Below, in pieces: positions 1 to 8,429 of a DNA stretch of 64,000 nucleotides (position 1 is the first letter of the stretch; every line of letters starts with the position of its first letter). The notes beneath the pieces were generated by a model. That model had not been told where the DNA came from. It searched no databases and was given only the letters and a program-made list of their open reading frames with translations. The position numbers were made by a program, and so were the translations under genes. Origin of the DNA: Aquimarina aquimarini (lineage in GTDB: Bacteria; Bacteroidota; Bacteroidia; Flavobacteriales; Flavobacteriaceae); assembly GCF_900299535.1 (NCBI RefSeq), contig NZ_OMKE01000056.1, forward strand, positions 62,001 to 126,000, given 5' to 3'.

Positions 1-166
1 CTACTTTTTCTGCAGTTTCTTCAACAGCAGCTTCTACTTTTTCTGCAGTTTCTTCTACAGCTTCTCCAGCAGTATCAGCAGCGTCTTTAGCTTTGTCTGC
101 AGTGTCTTTACAAGAGATTACCGATAAAAACATTAGAGCTATAGCTCCTAAAAAAAATTTTTTCAT
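1..166 (-). CDS. Small lipoprotein with alanine/glutamate-rich repeats, 3' end outside the window
   Basis: Only the first 55 codons lie inside the window; the gene runs off the left edge. It starts with Met-Lys-Lys, a hydrophobic stretch and a lipobox ending VISC at residue 19, so it should be an acylated envelope lipoprotein. After the cysteine comes a low-complexity Lys/Ala/Asp/Glu segment with a repeated EETAEKVEAAV unit, likely to form an amphipathic helix. A TAAATTTG box on the minus strand (204-211) could be its -7 element, giving a leader of about 30 nt. Such short lipoproteins are common in Flavobacteriia and have no known function. I do not recognise a family. Confidence 0.75.
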   Translation of the reverse strand, partial: MKKFFLGAIALMFLSVISCKDTADKAKDAADTAGEAVEETAEKVEAAVEETAEKV

Positions 167-523
167 AATAAAATAGATATAGTTAATTTTGGTTACTTAA
201 CGCCAAATTTAAGACTTTATTTCATCTATCCGAAATTTAAGATGGGTAAAAAATACACACTATTTCTATTTTACTATTTATTATGCAAGAATAAAATCTT
301 AACTCATTTATAAACAAGGTGTTTGAAGGATTTGGTTTTCTAAGCTATTTGATAATAATTATTACTTGTTTTCTTGTTTTTATATATTGAACTATAATAG
401 ATATAGGGTTATGGTTGATAAAATGAATATATCAATGATGTAAAAAGGTCAATTTTTAATATTCACGTATTCTATAAAAAGGAGCAAGTTTAATCAATAC
501 CTTTTATAAGTAGATAAAGTGTG
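167..523. other. Intergenic stretch without a supported gene
   Basis: Very AT-rich. The part next to 166 holds the presumed leftward promoter of the lipoprotein (minus-strand TAAATTTG at 204-211). I see no open frame of useful length, no strong hairpin and no RNA gene in the rest. Confidence 0.5.
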
Positions 524-907
524 TTATACAATATAGGTGTGCTTTGAATGAAACTTTATATGATTTTTTAGAGTTCTTATAATTTCATCCATATCAGTTA
601 ATATTTGATAATCGGTATATCTGAGTACTGTAATTCCTAAAGAAGAAATGATCAACTTTTTAGGAGCATCTAGATTATAGATGTCAGAAAATTCATGTGC
701 ATAGCTATCAATCTCAATCGCAACCTTATATGAAGGACAGTAAAAGTCAAAGTTATAATTTGATATAGTTTGATTTTTGAGAAAATGAAACCCTTTTTCA
801 TGAAGTTTGATACTAAGTTGACTAACAGCTGTAATTGAATTATCTAATGAATGTCTGATAATTTTCTCTGATACCTTTTGATATAATGGAATACTTTGTG
901 AAGACAT
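524..907 (-). CDS. DUF559 family endonuclease-like protein
   Basis: A 127-residue protein with the DUF559 (Vsr-like, PD-(D/E)XK) fold pattern. D54 in the FDFYCPSY segment, E65 and D67 in EID and H71 match the family's D, E-x-D and H positions. The later LG-VLRYTDYQIL segment is also typical. DUF559 proteins are presumed nucleases, but few have been tested. The frame stays open upstream to 970, with ATGs at 955 and 970. I prefer 907 because the likely leftward -7 box (minus-strand TAAATTTG, 934-941) and an operator (942-954) lie between 907 and 955, so an upstream start would precede the transcript. The usual Gly after EID is Ser here. It is divergent from the S24 repressor and probably controlled by it (inference). 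Confidence 0.7.
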   Translation of the reverse strand: MSSQSIPLYQKVSEKIIRHSLDNSITAVSQLSIKLHEKGFHFLKNQTISNYNFDFYCPSYKVAIEIDSYAHEFSDIYNLDAPKKLIISSLGITVLRYTDYQILTDMDEIIRTLKNHIKFHSKHTYIV

Positions 908-941
908 AATGATTGCTTTAGTTGTAATTTTTCCAAATTTA

Positions 942-954
942 TGGAATTTTTCCA
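942..954. promoter_or_regulatory. Candidate operator O1 (TGGAA-N3-TTCCA)
   Basis: Perfect dyad TGGAA TTT TTCCA directly upstream of the leftward TAAATTTG box (934-941). It has the same arms and spacer length as the dyad at 984-996. The two centres lie 42 bp apart, about four helical turns, which would suit cooperative binding on one face of the DNA. The proposed binder is the adjacent S24 repressor, by position only. Confidence 0.5.
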
Positions 955-982
955 TATAAATAAAAATCAAATCATGTTAAAA

Positions 983-1012
983 TTGGAAATATTCCAAAAT
1001 CTTGTATCTTTG
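983..1012 (+). promoter_or_regulatory. Rightward promoter of the S24 repressor with overlapping operator O2
   Basis: TTG at 983-985, 19 bases, then TATCTTTG at 1005-1012: a good match to the Bacteroidota -33/-7 consensus. A perfect dyad TGGAA ATA TTCCA (984-996) covers the -33 element, the place for a repressor to shut its own promoter. Transcription should begin near 1018, downstream of an upstream candidate start codon at 1002, which helps fix the repressor start at 1074. Confidence 0.6.
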
Positions 1013-1073
1013 TTATCCAATCATCCCAAATCCTAACCCCCATATATATGATAATAAATTAAAATTTGATTTT

Positions 1074-1841
1074 ATGGATATTTCAACCGACCAAACCATA
1101 AAGCGTTTTAAACAAATTCGCGAAGAGAACCACTATACCCAATCTGATTTTGCAAAAGTATTGCAAATTAAAAACTCTACAGCCGATATAGAGAGGGGTA
1201 AAACCAAAATTTCAGGAAAAGTTGTTGCCAGATTGCTACAGGAATTTAGTGTAAATCCCTTGTGGCTATTTGGAGAAAGCACCCAAAAGAATATACAACT
1301 ACATTTGGGTGATGTATCACCTAAAGTAGTTACTATTGATTCTGATAATAACGAAAATATAGTTTTGGTAAATGTAAAAGCCGCTGCAGGATATCCTCAT
1401 AATGTGCAAGATTTGGATTGGTATCAGCAGTTACCAGCTTTTGATATCCCCTTACCCGAATATAGGAATGCTACATATCGTGGTTTTCAGGTAGAAGGGG
1501 ATAGCATGTTGCCATTGCTTGAACCAAAAGAGTGGGTGATAGGCAAAGCTGTAAATAATCTAGCAGAAGTAAGTAATAATACAATATGTGTTGTTGTTCT
1601 AGAAGATAGTGTTGTGGTAAAGAAAATTAAAAAGAATGAAGATGTTTCTGTGATCACATTGGTTTCTTTGAACTCAGAATACTTACCATACACCATTCAA
1701 GCGCATCAAATTGTAGAGCTATGGGAAATAAATAGCAAAATCAGCTTTAATATTGATGCTAATTCTGATATAGCAAGTATGAAACAGTTACAGGAAGCTA
1801 TGCTAGCATTAACTTCAGAAGTTAGGGGATTAAAAAATTAA
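1074..1841 (+). CDS. LexA/CI-like repressor: HTH plus S24 self-cleavage domain
   Basis: 255 residues. An XRE-type helix-turn-helix occupies about residues 7-65. A peptidase S24 domain follows, with Ser144 in EGDSML and the Lys183/184 pair as the expected Ser-Lys dyad. An Ala105-Gly106 bond in KAAAGY matches the usual self-cleavage site. By analogy with LexA and lambda CI it should bind DNA as a dimer and be inactivated by RecA-stimulated cleavage. The frame opens at 1002, but the promoter at 983-1012 makes 1074 (MDISTDQ) the sensible start. No phage genes follow, so this looks like a stand-alone stress regulator rather than prophage immunity. It probably represses itself and the divergent DUF559 gene. 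Confidence 0.85.
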   Translation: MDISTDQTIKRFKQIREENHYTQSDFAKVLQIKNSTADIERGKTKISGKVVARLLQEFSVNPLWLFGESTQKNIQLHLGDVSPKVVTIDSDNNENIVLVNVKAAAGYPHNVQDLDWYQQLPAFDIPLPEYRNATYRGFQVEGDSMLPLLEPKEWVIGKAVNNLAEVSNNTICVVVLEDSVVVKKIKKNEDVSVITLVSLNSEYLPYTIQAHQIVELWEINSKISFNIDANSDIASMKQLQEAMLALTSEVRGLKN

Positions 1842-2836
1842 TCAATTAAACCTGAGTTTTTAGCATGCTCAATAGCTTGCTCAGATGTTTGAACAAGAAG
1901 AATAGGGGAAGTAGTAAAAGAGTGTATTATTTTTTTGATTCGCTTTTCTTTTCGACGATGTTTTACATTTCTTAAGTAAATAGCCAAAATACGAGTAGGG
2001 TAGAGCTCTGCAATTTTGGTATAGATGTCTGCATCTTTTTCTCCGCTATCTCCAATTAAAATAAAATTAAGATAAGGATACATCTCTAGAAGATTTATGA
2101 TTTCTGATTGTTTATGAGGTGTTTTTGGTTTAGGTGTTTTATCAAAAGGAGTTCTAAAATCCCTTAGTAGTACGGGGCCTTTGGGGAAATTATTTGTTTT
2201 TAGAAATTCATTTAGATAATCATACAAATTCCAAGGACTGTTGCTTACATAAAAAAAAGGGTTGGCTGTGCCCGAATTTTTGCCAGAATGTAGTTTGTTA
2301 TAAAATTTGGCAGTACCTTCTATAGCAGTTCTTTTATCAAAGTTTTTAAAAAATGTATTTGCAATTACTCTCCATTTAAATACAGATGCTACACCTGTAT
2401 GTATGATAGTATCATCGATATCACTTATAATTCCAAAATCTGCTTTGTCAGAAGGAATAAGCATCTGGCTAGTGAAGTTGTTTTTATTATTTATTTTTTT
2501 TTGAAGTTCTTTCTTATAAGAAACACTATATGTGATCCAGCCTTGGTTGTCTTTATATTTAGAAAGTGTTGTGTTGTTAAGTTGTATGTGGTAGTAGCCT
2601 TCTTGATCTGTTTTTGTGTCAATAATCTGATCATCTGGTAGTTTTAACTCTATAGATGTATTTCTAATCTCATCACTCTCAAACTGCCTATATATATTTC
2701 GTAACGTTTTGAAAATGTTTTGATTCTTACCAAAATTGATATTTTCATCTTCAAGAGCTCTTCCTGTAGCACGAAAGAGAGTATCTGTACCATAACCAAG
2801 ATATGTGTTAATACGTAAAGCTTTCTTCTTAAACAT
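1838..2836 (-). CDS. App1 family phosphatase (DUF2183)
   Basis: 332 residues. The C-terminal half is a HAD-type App1/DUF2183 domain: DIDDT at 139-143 (nucleophile Asp139, general acid Asp141), YVSNSPW as motif II and GDSGEKDADIY as the metal-binding motif. Yeast App1 is a phosphatidate phosphatase; bacterial members probably dephosphorylate lipid or related phosphates, though the substrate here is unknown. The N-terminal 130 residues carry no motif I recognise. There is no signal peptide or membrane segment, so it is likely cytosolic. Its stop codon overlaps the convergent S24 gene by a few bases. Confidence 0.85.
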   Translation of the reverse strand: MFKKKALRINTYLGYGTDTLFRATGRALEDENINFGKNQNIFKTLRNIYRQFESDEIRNTSIELKLPDDQIIDTKTDQEGYYHIQLNNTTLSKYKDNQGWITYSVSYKKELQKKINNKNNFTSQMLIPSDKADFGIISDIDDTIIHTGVASVFKWRVIANTFFKNFDKRTAIEGTAKFYNKLHSGKNSGTANPFFYVSNSPWNLYDYLNEFLKTNNFPKGPVLLRDFRTPFDKTPKPKTPHKQSEIINLLEMYPYLNFILIGDSGEKDADIYTKIAELYPTRILAIYLRNVKHRRKEKRIKKIIHSFTTSPILLVQTSEQAIEHAKNSGLID

Positions 2837-2908
2837 GAAAAAAAGGATTTTTATAGAGTATAATAAACTGTTTTTTTATTTAGATGATATATTAGTCGTT
2901 TGAATGAG

Positions 2909-3289
2909 TTAATCTTTTAAAAAAATAGAAGCATTTATGTTTTTTATATAAAAACCGTTGATTTGAAAATTATAAGTGTCTGTCATAGTTATTGTTATTT
3001 CTTTGACGATAGCTCCTTTTTTAATATGGTTAAGTAGTTGAGTTCCGATTTTATTATTTCGATATTTTTCTTTTACTCATAATATTTTAATTTCAAGACC
3101 ATTCCAATACCTTATGCCAGTATGTATTCCTGCGACTTCTTCATTGTTTTTATCTTTGACAACATATTCTAGTAGAGTCTATAGATCAGACATAGCATGG
3201 GTTTTATTTAGGTTGTATTTGCTTATACCAGAACCAATTTTATTACAATTTTCTTTATTACAATGTTCAATAACAAAATTATTTGTCAT
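2909..3289 (-). pseudogene. GNAT acetyltransferase pseudogene with two in-frame stops
   Basis: Reading the minus strand from the ATG at 3287-3289 gives 127 codons in one frame, ending at TAA (2909-2911), interrupted by TAG at 3179-3181 and TGA at 3077-3079. The conceptual protein resembles small GNAT acetyltransferases: RYWNGLEIKIL, then the second stop where these proteins usually have Trp, then VKEKYRNNKIGTQLL, which matches the acetyl-CoA-binding R-x-x-x-x-G motif, and a C-terminal ITMTDTYNFQINGFY. No frameshift is needed, so the decay looks recent and caused by point changes. The C-terminus may also be shortened. It lies between App1 and hppA. Confidence 0.75.
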
Positions 3290-3325
3290 TTTACTTTTTT
3301 ATTGCAAGTTACACATAACATCAAA

Positions 3326-3360
3326 ATAAACAACCTCACTATAGGAGTGAGGTTGTTTAT
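3326..3360 (-). terminator. Intrinsic terminator downstream of hppA
   Basis: A 15-bp perfect stem (3326-3340 with 3346-3360) around a 5-base loop, 15 bases past the hppA stop. On the minus strand it is followed by TTTTG. Confidence 0.8.
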
Positions 3361-3375
3361 GGATTGATTTATTTT

Positions 3376-5694
3376 TTATTGTAGAGATATTTTGTTTTTT
3401 GTTTCTTTAACAATGGGGTTTGTGTTTTTGTCTTCTAGGGTTACTATTTTGTTTTCCAATTTTGTTGTTACCTCTTCGTTTTGTATAGAAATAATATGTT
3501 CTGTTTGTGTTTCTGTTTCGTTTGTAGCAACGGCAGTTTCAGAATCATGTTCTCCTAAGATAGGTGCAATTACTAGACCTACCAAGCAAGTAAGTTTGAT
3601 AAGAATATTCATTGATGGACCAGATGTATCTTTAAATGGGTCACCAACAGTATCTCCTGTTACAGCCGCTTTATGTGCATCAGAACCTTTGTATGTCATT
3701 TCACCATCAATTTCAACACCAGCTTCAAATGATTTTTTTGCATTATCCCATGCGCCACCTGCATTATTCTGAAAAATAGCCCACATAACACCAGATACAC
3801 ATACACCAGCCATATAGCCTCCAAGAGGTTCTGCATCAAATAATAGTCCAATGATAATAGGAGTAATGATTGTAATCAATCCAGGTAAGATCATTTCCTT
3901 CAATGCAGCTTTTGTAGAAATGTCTACACATTTAGCATATTCTGGAGTGGCTGTACCTTCCATAATTCCAGGTATTTCTTTAAACTGGCGTCTTACTTCT
4001 TGCACCATTTCCATAGCTGCTTTTCCTACTGATTTCATAGCTAATGCAGAAAATACTACAGGAATCATACCTCCAACAAATAACATTGCGAGTACATCAG
4101 CCTTAAAAATATTAATTCCGTCAATTCCAGTAAAAGTAACATATGCTGCAAACAATGCTAATGCTGTTAATGCAGCAGAAGCAATAGCAAAACCTTTACC
4201 AACCGCGGCAGTTGTGTTACCTACAGAATCTAAAATGTCTGTACGTTCACGCACATGATCATCTAATTCACTCATCTCTGCAATACCTCCAGCATTATCT
4301 GCAATTGGTCCAAAGGCATCAATAGCTAATTGCATGGCTGTTGTTGCCATCATTGCAGAAGCTGCAAGAGCAACACCATAAAAACCAGCGAGCTCATAAG
4401 ACCCATAGATGGCAGCGGCAAATAATATAACTGATAAAAATGTCGATTTCATACCTACTGCTAATCCAGCAATGATATTGGTTGCCGCTCCAGTAGAACT
4501 ATTTTGTACAATATCAAGTACTGGTTTTTTGCCTAAGCTAGTGTAGTAGGCGGTTACTACAGATATCAATGCGCCTACTGCCAATCCGATAAGAGTTGCA
4601 TAAAACACATTCATTGATGAGATTTCTTTAGTTCCTTCTCCAAAGAAGTTCATTTGCATGGTTTCAGGAAGCATATATTGAATCAAGAAATAACTGGCAA
4701 TTACCGTTAGAATAATTGCAATCCAATTCCCTAAATCTAAAGCTTTTTGTACTTGGGATTCTTTGGCATCATTGCTTTTGATACCTACCAAAAATGTCCC
4801 TAGAATAGATGCTAAAATACCAACTCCAGCAATTACTATAGGTAATAGTATAGGGCCCATATTACCAAAAGCATCTGTAAATTGAGTGGTTTGAGACATA
4901 TCTCTAATCAAATAGTTCCCTAATACCATTGCGGCAAGTACAGTGGCAACATATGAACCAAATAAATCTGCTCCCATACCAGCAACATCTCCTACATTGT
5001 CTCCCACATTATCTGCAATAGTTGCAGGATTACGAGGGTCATCTTCTGGTATGCCAGCTTCTACTTTTCCTACAAGGTCAGCACCTACATCAGCAGCTTT
5101 AGTATAAATACCACCTCCAACACGAGCAAATAGGGCGATAGATTCTGCTCCTAGAGAGAATCCAGCAAGTGCCTCTAGTACTATCGTCATTTCTTTATAA
5201 AAATTCTCACTTCCAGTAATGAATTGGCCAGTAAAAAACAGAAAGAATAAGCTAAGACCTAATACAGCAAGTCCTGCAACTCCTAGTCCCATAACGGTTC
5301 CTCCGCCAAAAGATACTTTTAATGCTTGTGGGAGGCTAGTTTTTGCTGCTTCTGCAGTTCTTGCATTGGCCTCAGTAGCAATACGCATACCTATGTTACC
5401 TGCAAGGGCAGAAAATATTGCTCCGAATACAAATGCTGGAACAATCATCCAACTAGTAGTATCTACAATTATAGAGATACCAAACAATGCTATCGAGGCA
5501 ATAATTACAAAGATTACTAATAATTTATATTCTGCAGCAAGAAATGCTAATGCCCCTTCTTTAATACTTTTAGAAATTTCTTGCATTTTATCATTCCCAG
5601 GGGCTTGTTTTTTTACCCAAGCCATTTTGACAAACATAAAAAGTAGCCCCAGGATTGCCAATGAAATTGGCACAAAGATCATATTTGATTCCAT
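3376..5694 (-). CDS. hppA: Membrane-bound proton/sodium-translocating pyrophosphatase
   Basis: 772 residues, multi-spanning. It hydrolyses pyrophosphate at the cytoplasmic face and pumps Na+ or H+ outward. The substrate-binding signature [20 protein letters not shown] is intact, as is the second acidic loop ([16 protein letters not shown]). In [10 protein letters not shown] the Ala and Gly take the positions that separate K+-dependent enzymes (Ala, Gly) from K+-independent ones (Lys, Thr), so this is a K+-dependent type, and Na+ pumping is plausible for a marine cell. The last 55 residues are a hydrophilic tail rich in Glu, Thr and Lys, beyond the conserved core. A terminator follows at once, so it ends its own transcript. 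Confidence 0.97.
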   Translation of the reverse strand: MESNMIFVPISLAILGLLFMFVKMAWVKKQAPGNDKMQEISKSIKEGALAFLAAEYKLLVIFVIIASIALFGISIIVDTTSWMIVPAFVFGAIFSALAGNIGMRIATEANARTAEAAKTSLPQALKVSFGGGTVMGLGVAGLAVLGLSLFFLFFTGQFITGSENFYKEMTIVLEALAGFSLGAESIALFARVGGGIYTKAADVGADLVGKVEAGIPEDDPRNPATIADNVGDNVGDVAGMGADLFGSYVATVLAAMVLGNYLIRDMSQTTQFTDAFGNMGPILLPIVIAGVGILASILGTFLVGIKSNDAKESQVQKALDLGNWIAIILTVIASYFLIQYMLPETMQMNFFGEGTKEISSMNVFYATLIGLAVGALISVVTAYYTSLGKKPVLDIVQNSSTGAATNIIAGLAVGMKSTFLSVILFAAAIYGSYELAGFYGVALAASAMMATTAMQLAIDAFGPIADNAGGIAEMSELDDHVRERTDILDSVGNTTAAVGKGFAIASAALTALALFAAYVTFTGIDGINIFKADVLAMLFVGGMIPVVFSALAMKSVGKAAMEMVQEVRRQFKEIPGIMEGTATPEYAKCVDISTKAALKEMILPGLITIITPIIIGLLFDAEPLGGYMAGVCVSGVMWAIFQNNAGGAWDNAKKSFEAGVEIDGEMTYKGSDAHKAAVTGDTVGDPFKDTSGPSMNILIKLTCLVGLVIAPILGEHDSETAVATNETETQTEHIISIQNEEVTTKLENKIVTLEDKNTNPIVKETKNKISLQ

Positions 5695-5948
5695 AAATAT
5701 ATTTTAAGTTAATTAGTTACTAAAAGTAGTAAAAATAGGCTAAATACAAAAGGATGAGTGAATTGCATAGTAAACAAAAAATAATCCCAAAAAATAATAT
5801 AATAAAAGCACTGTTTTCAGGGTGAGAATGGAAGGTTTCTTTATATAGTTTTGCGGCAGTCAGAGGGTAGATAAGATAAAAGGGCTGTACTATTTTGTGT
5901 TGTTTTTTAAAAAGAGAAAATTAAATAACATGTGTAGTCTGATTATTG
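5695..5948. other. Divergent intergenic region, hppA to collagen-like lipoprotein
   Basis: AT-rich region between two divergent genes. I see no open frame or stable hairpin. The hppA promoter must lie here, but I cannot point to a clean TAnnTTTG box. Confidence 0.4.
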
Positions 5949-5980
5949 TTGAGAAATAGATTCTCAAATATCTATGATTG
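5949..5980 (+). promoter_or_regulatory. Probable promoter of the collagen-like lipoprotein gene
   Basis: TTG at 5949-5951, 21 bases, then TATGATTG at 5973-5980, one mismatch from TAnnTTTG. It gives a short leader before the start at 6005. Confidence 0.4.
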
Positions 5981-6004
5981 TAAATCTAAATTAATAGTGA
6001 AATT

Positions 6005-6724
6005 ATGAAAAAAAATTATTTTAAAATTGTAAGTAAAGCTCTTTTAATAGGCTGTTTAGGTGTTTTTCTTATAAGCTGCGAGGGTGAAGATGGAGAAAAT
6101 GGAATAGATGGAGCAAATGGTATTAATGGGGTAGATGGAGTGAATGGTTCAAACGGTACAGATGGTACAAATGGGGAGAATGGTACTGATGGAGAGAATG
6201 GAGTAGGTTTTGATGAATTGACAAAGTATGGTAAAATAACATTGGATATTGCAGGAACCAGATCAGATAATGTTGCTTTTACACATACAGATGAATTAAA
6301 ATTCATACATAACGATGCTGGAAATAATGATGTGTTTTACAATGACCCTAATATGGGATTTTCTGTAACTAGATTTGTGAATTCTCCTGATTCTCATGAG
6401 GATAGTTCTGTTAGACTTTCTTTATCTGTGAATGATGTAGGATTGCCAACTCAAAACTTTGAGTTTAATGTTCGTTTTGATGATTATTCTGTGATTTCTG
6501 ATGATTTAAAGTATTTTAATATAAATAGTACATTTGATCAGTCTAACATGGGGGTGTCAAATGCTACTATAACAGATTATAGTTTTGATGAGACAACTAA
6601 TAACTTAAGATGTACCTTTACTATGACTGTTGCAGGCGCTAATAATATAACAGGTAATGATATGACTATATCAGGTACAGTTGATGTGATTGTGTTAGAA
6701 AACTTGGGTGGAGTGCGTTTTTAG
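6005..6724 (+). CDS. Lipoprotein with an N-terminal collagen-like Gly-X-Y tract
   Basis: 239 residues. A signal peptide ends in LISC (Cys25), so the mature protein is lipidated. From Gly27 to about residue 68 there are 13-14 consecutive Gly-X-Y triplets rich in Asn and Asp, such as GED, GEN, GID and GTD. A globular domain of about 170 residues follows that I do not recognise; its alternating hydrophobic pattern suggests beta structure. Bacterial collagen-like tracts often act as stalks that hold a domain off the membrane, and they can form trimers even without hydroxyproline. Function is unknown; an adhesin or spacer protein is possible. It has its own promoter and terminator, so it is monocistronic. 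Confidence 0.85.
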   Translation: MKKNYFKIVSKALLIGCLGVFLISCEGEDGENGIDGANGINGVDGVNGSNGTDGTNGENGTDGENGVGFDELTKYGKITLDIAGTRSDNVAFTHTDELKFIHNDAGNNDVFYNDPNMGFSVTRFVNSPDSHEDSSVRLSLSVNDVGLPTQNFEFNVRFDDYSVISDDLKYFNINSTFDQSNMGVSNATITDYSFDETTNNLRCTFTMTVAGANNITGNDMTISGTVDVIVLENLGGVRF

Positions 6725-6747
6725 TAGGTAATATGATGATTTATAGA

Positions 6748-6781
6748 GAGGCTGTCTTTTTTTAGATAGCCTCTTTTTTTT
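6748..6781 (+). terminator. Intrinsic terminator of the collagen-like lipoprotein gene
   Basis: Ten-base arms (6748-6757 and 6764-6773, one G-T pair) followed by eight T residues. Confidence 0.85.
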
Positions 6782-6827
6782 GAATAACTTTATGCTAGAA
6801 AAGAAGAGCAATAAAATAAGTATAGAG

Positions 6828-7598
6828 ATGAATTTTTATTTAGAGAAACCGTTTTTTATAGGAGTGTTTCAATTCTTTTTTATAATAAATTCTATTAATG
6901 CGCAATATGCTTTTGAGAAGCATCCAGCTCCTTATTATGAGGAATATGGTGATTGGGTAGTATATGATAGAGAAAACAATCAAAATAAATATGATTGTAC
7001 ACAGACTATCGATGATTTTTATGGTAATAAAGATGATCTAACGATACAACTAACCTGGTTTGATGGTGATGTTGATTTTGGGATGATCCGTATTTTTCGC
7101 AATAAGAAAGAAATTCAAGAAATTAAAGAATCTGGATCTTTTTCTCGGTTAACAATGATGGATACCAAAGTTCTGATATCAGATATAAATGGTGATGGGT
7201 ATAAAGATGTGAAGTTAATACAACAAGGAACAGGAAATGGAGTAATGGGGATGCTAGTAAAGGTGTTGTATTTATTTCAAAATAAAGAAGGGGGATTTCA
7301 CAAGATATCTTTTGATGATATGACATTCAAAAAACATAGGGAGGAGAGAGATATTGATAATGATGGTAATTATGAGATCGTAACGATGAACCTTGAATAT
7401 ATAAAAGGGCATAGCTATTGGGTGTTTAACCTGTATGAATATGTAGATGAAAATCTAAAAAATGTGAATATAAAAAAAGGATATCCTATTGCTATTCCTT
7501 ATACCAATAATAGAAGTTATAAAATTACTAAAGATATAAGTGTATCTCAACTAAAGGACTACGAAAGAGAGTTTCCAAAAGAGTATGAGGTAAATTGA
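6828..7598 (+). CDS. Secreted protein with Asp-rich calcium-binding-like loops
   Basis: I start at the ATG at 6828 because the following residues form a signal peptide ending in NAQ; the frame is open upstream to 6780, but that part would sit in front of the signal peptide and in the preceding terminator. The mature protein has about 230 residues. Two segments, DINGDGYKD and DIDNDGNYE, resemble the Asp-x-Asn-x-Asp-Gly loops of FG-GAP/VCBS-type and XAC2610-like proteins, which bind calcium. The function is unknown. The protein at 30765-31487 has a similar loop (DLDKDGISE), but I cannot show the two are homologous. Confidence 0.7.
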   Translation: MNFYLEKPFFIGVFQFFFIINSINAQYAFEKHPAPYYEEYGDWVVYDRENNQNKYDCTQTIDDFYGNKDDLTIQLTWFDGDVDFGMIRIFRNKKEIQEIKESGSFSRLTMMDTKVLISDINGDGYKDVKLIQQGTGNGVMGMLVKVLYLFQNKEGGFHKISFDDMTFKKHREERDIDNDGNYEIVTMNLEYIKGHSYWVFNLYEYVDENLKNVNIKKGYPIAIPYTNNRSYKITKDISVSQLKDYEREFPKEYEVN

Positions 7599-7607
7599 AT
7601 ATCAACT

Positions 7608-7658
7608 AAATTGCCGATATAAGTGTCTGTATAAAAGACATGCTTATATCGGCAATTT
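7608..7658. terminator. Bidirectional terminator between two convergent genes
   Basis: A long stem (7608-7624 region with 7643-7658, arms AAATTGCCGATATAAG and its complement) with a further 4-bp TGTC/GACA pairing inside. It serves the gene ending at 7598 and the convergent ppa ending at 7692. Confidence 0.85.
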
Positions 7659-7691
7659 TATTCTTTTAGAAAGAATACCAAGTGTATTTGC

Positions 7692-8222
7692 TTAAGAGAT
7701 GCTAAAGAGCCCTTCAGGCTTGTCTGCTATATCTTCAAAACGTTTAACACAAGATTTTATAATATCTTTAGCTTCATTCATATCGCCCCATCCACCTACA
7801 TCAACTTTTTTCTTTTCTAAGTCTTTATATACTTGGAAAAAATGTTCTATTTCTTTTATTAAGTGAGGGTTTAATTCTTTAAGATCTGAAATTCTATTGG
7901 CTATTGGATCAGAAACAGGTACACAAATGATTTTTTCATCTGGTCCTTTTTCGTCAGCCATATGAAAAACTCCAATAGGTTTTACTTCAACAACACACCC
8001 TGGAAATGTAGGCTCTGTAACCAATACCAATACATCAAGAGGGTCTCCGTCTAGAGCAAGAGTTTCTGGTATAAAACCATAATCCGCAGGATACATCATA
8101 GAAGAGAAGATCATGCGATCGTATCTGATTTTTTTTATATCAAAATCGTATTCATACTTATTTCTACTTCCCTTTGGTATTTCTATTAGTACATCAAAGC
8201 TTTCTTTGGTAGCTGCGCTCAT
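7692..8222 (-). CDS. ppa: Soluble inorganic pyrophosphatase (family I)
   Basis: 176 residues, the usual bacterial length. It hydrolyses cytosolic pyrophosphate to phosphate and pulls biosynthetic reactions forward. The signature DGDPLDVLV, with its Mg-binding aspartates, is present near residue 59, preceded by the substrate-binding YEYD segment and PADYGFIPET. A minus-strand TATCTTTG (8250-8257) is a good -7 box about 30 bases upstream of the start. It lies about 2 kb from hppA, so the cell has both a heat-dissipating and an ion-pumping pyrophosphatase nearby, but they are not in one operon. Confidence 0.97.
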   Translation of the reverse strand: MSAATKESFDVLIEIPKGSRNKYEYDFDIKKIRYDRMIFSSMMYPADYGFIPETLALDGDPLDVLVLVTEPTFPGCVVEVKPIGVFHMADEKGPDEKIICVPVSDPIANRISDLKELNPHLIKEIEHFFQVYKDLEKKKVDVGGWGDMNEAKDIIKSCVKRFEDIADKPEGLFSIS

Positions 8223-8429
8223 AATTTAATTCTCTTTTTTTATCGGCGCCAAAGATAAGTATTACTGAGGGGAGTTAAAATTTATAATTATAAATTATTA
8301 CATCATACAAAGGCTGTTTGAGGTAAACTAGCACACTGTCAGGGTAGTATGGAATAAAAAAACATATAAAACAACAGTGTGATTTCGTTTATTTTACTCT
8401 GTGAATAGCCTATTTACCTTCAATTTTTC

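Noticed and set aside
1074-2836. Prophage or integrative element at the left end
   Set aside because: An S24 repressor alone suggested it, but there is no integrase, attachment repeat, tRNA or structural phage gene in the window.
5219-5707. 162-codon plus-strand frame opposite hppA (and further ones at 3392-3772 and 3851-4258)
   Set aside because: They mirror the low-complexity codons of the pyrophosphatase membrane helices and show no family pattern; the minus-strand gene is certain.
6090-6210. Repeat array or CRISPR-like pattern in the collagen-like gene
   Set aside because: The periodicity is nine bases and follows Gly-X-Y codons; it is coding repetition, with no spacers.
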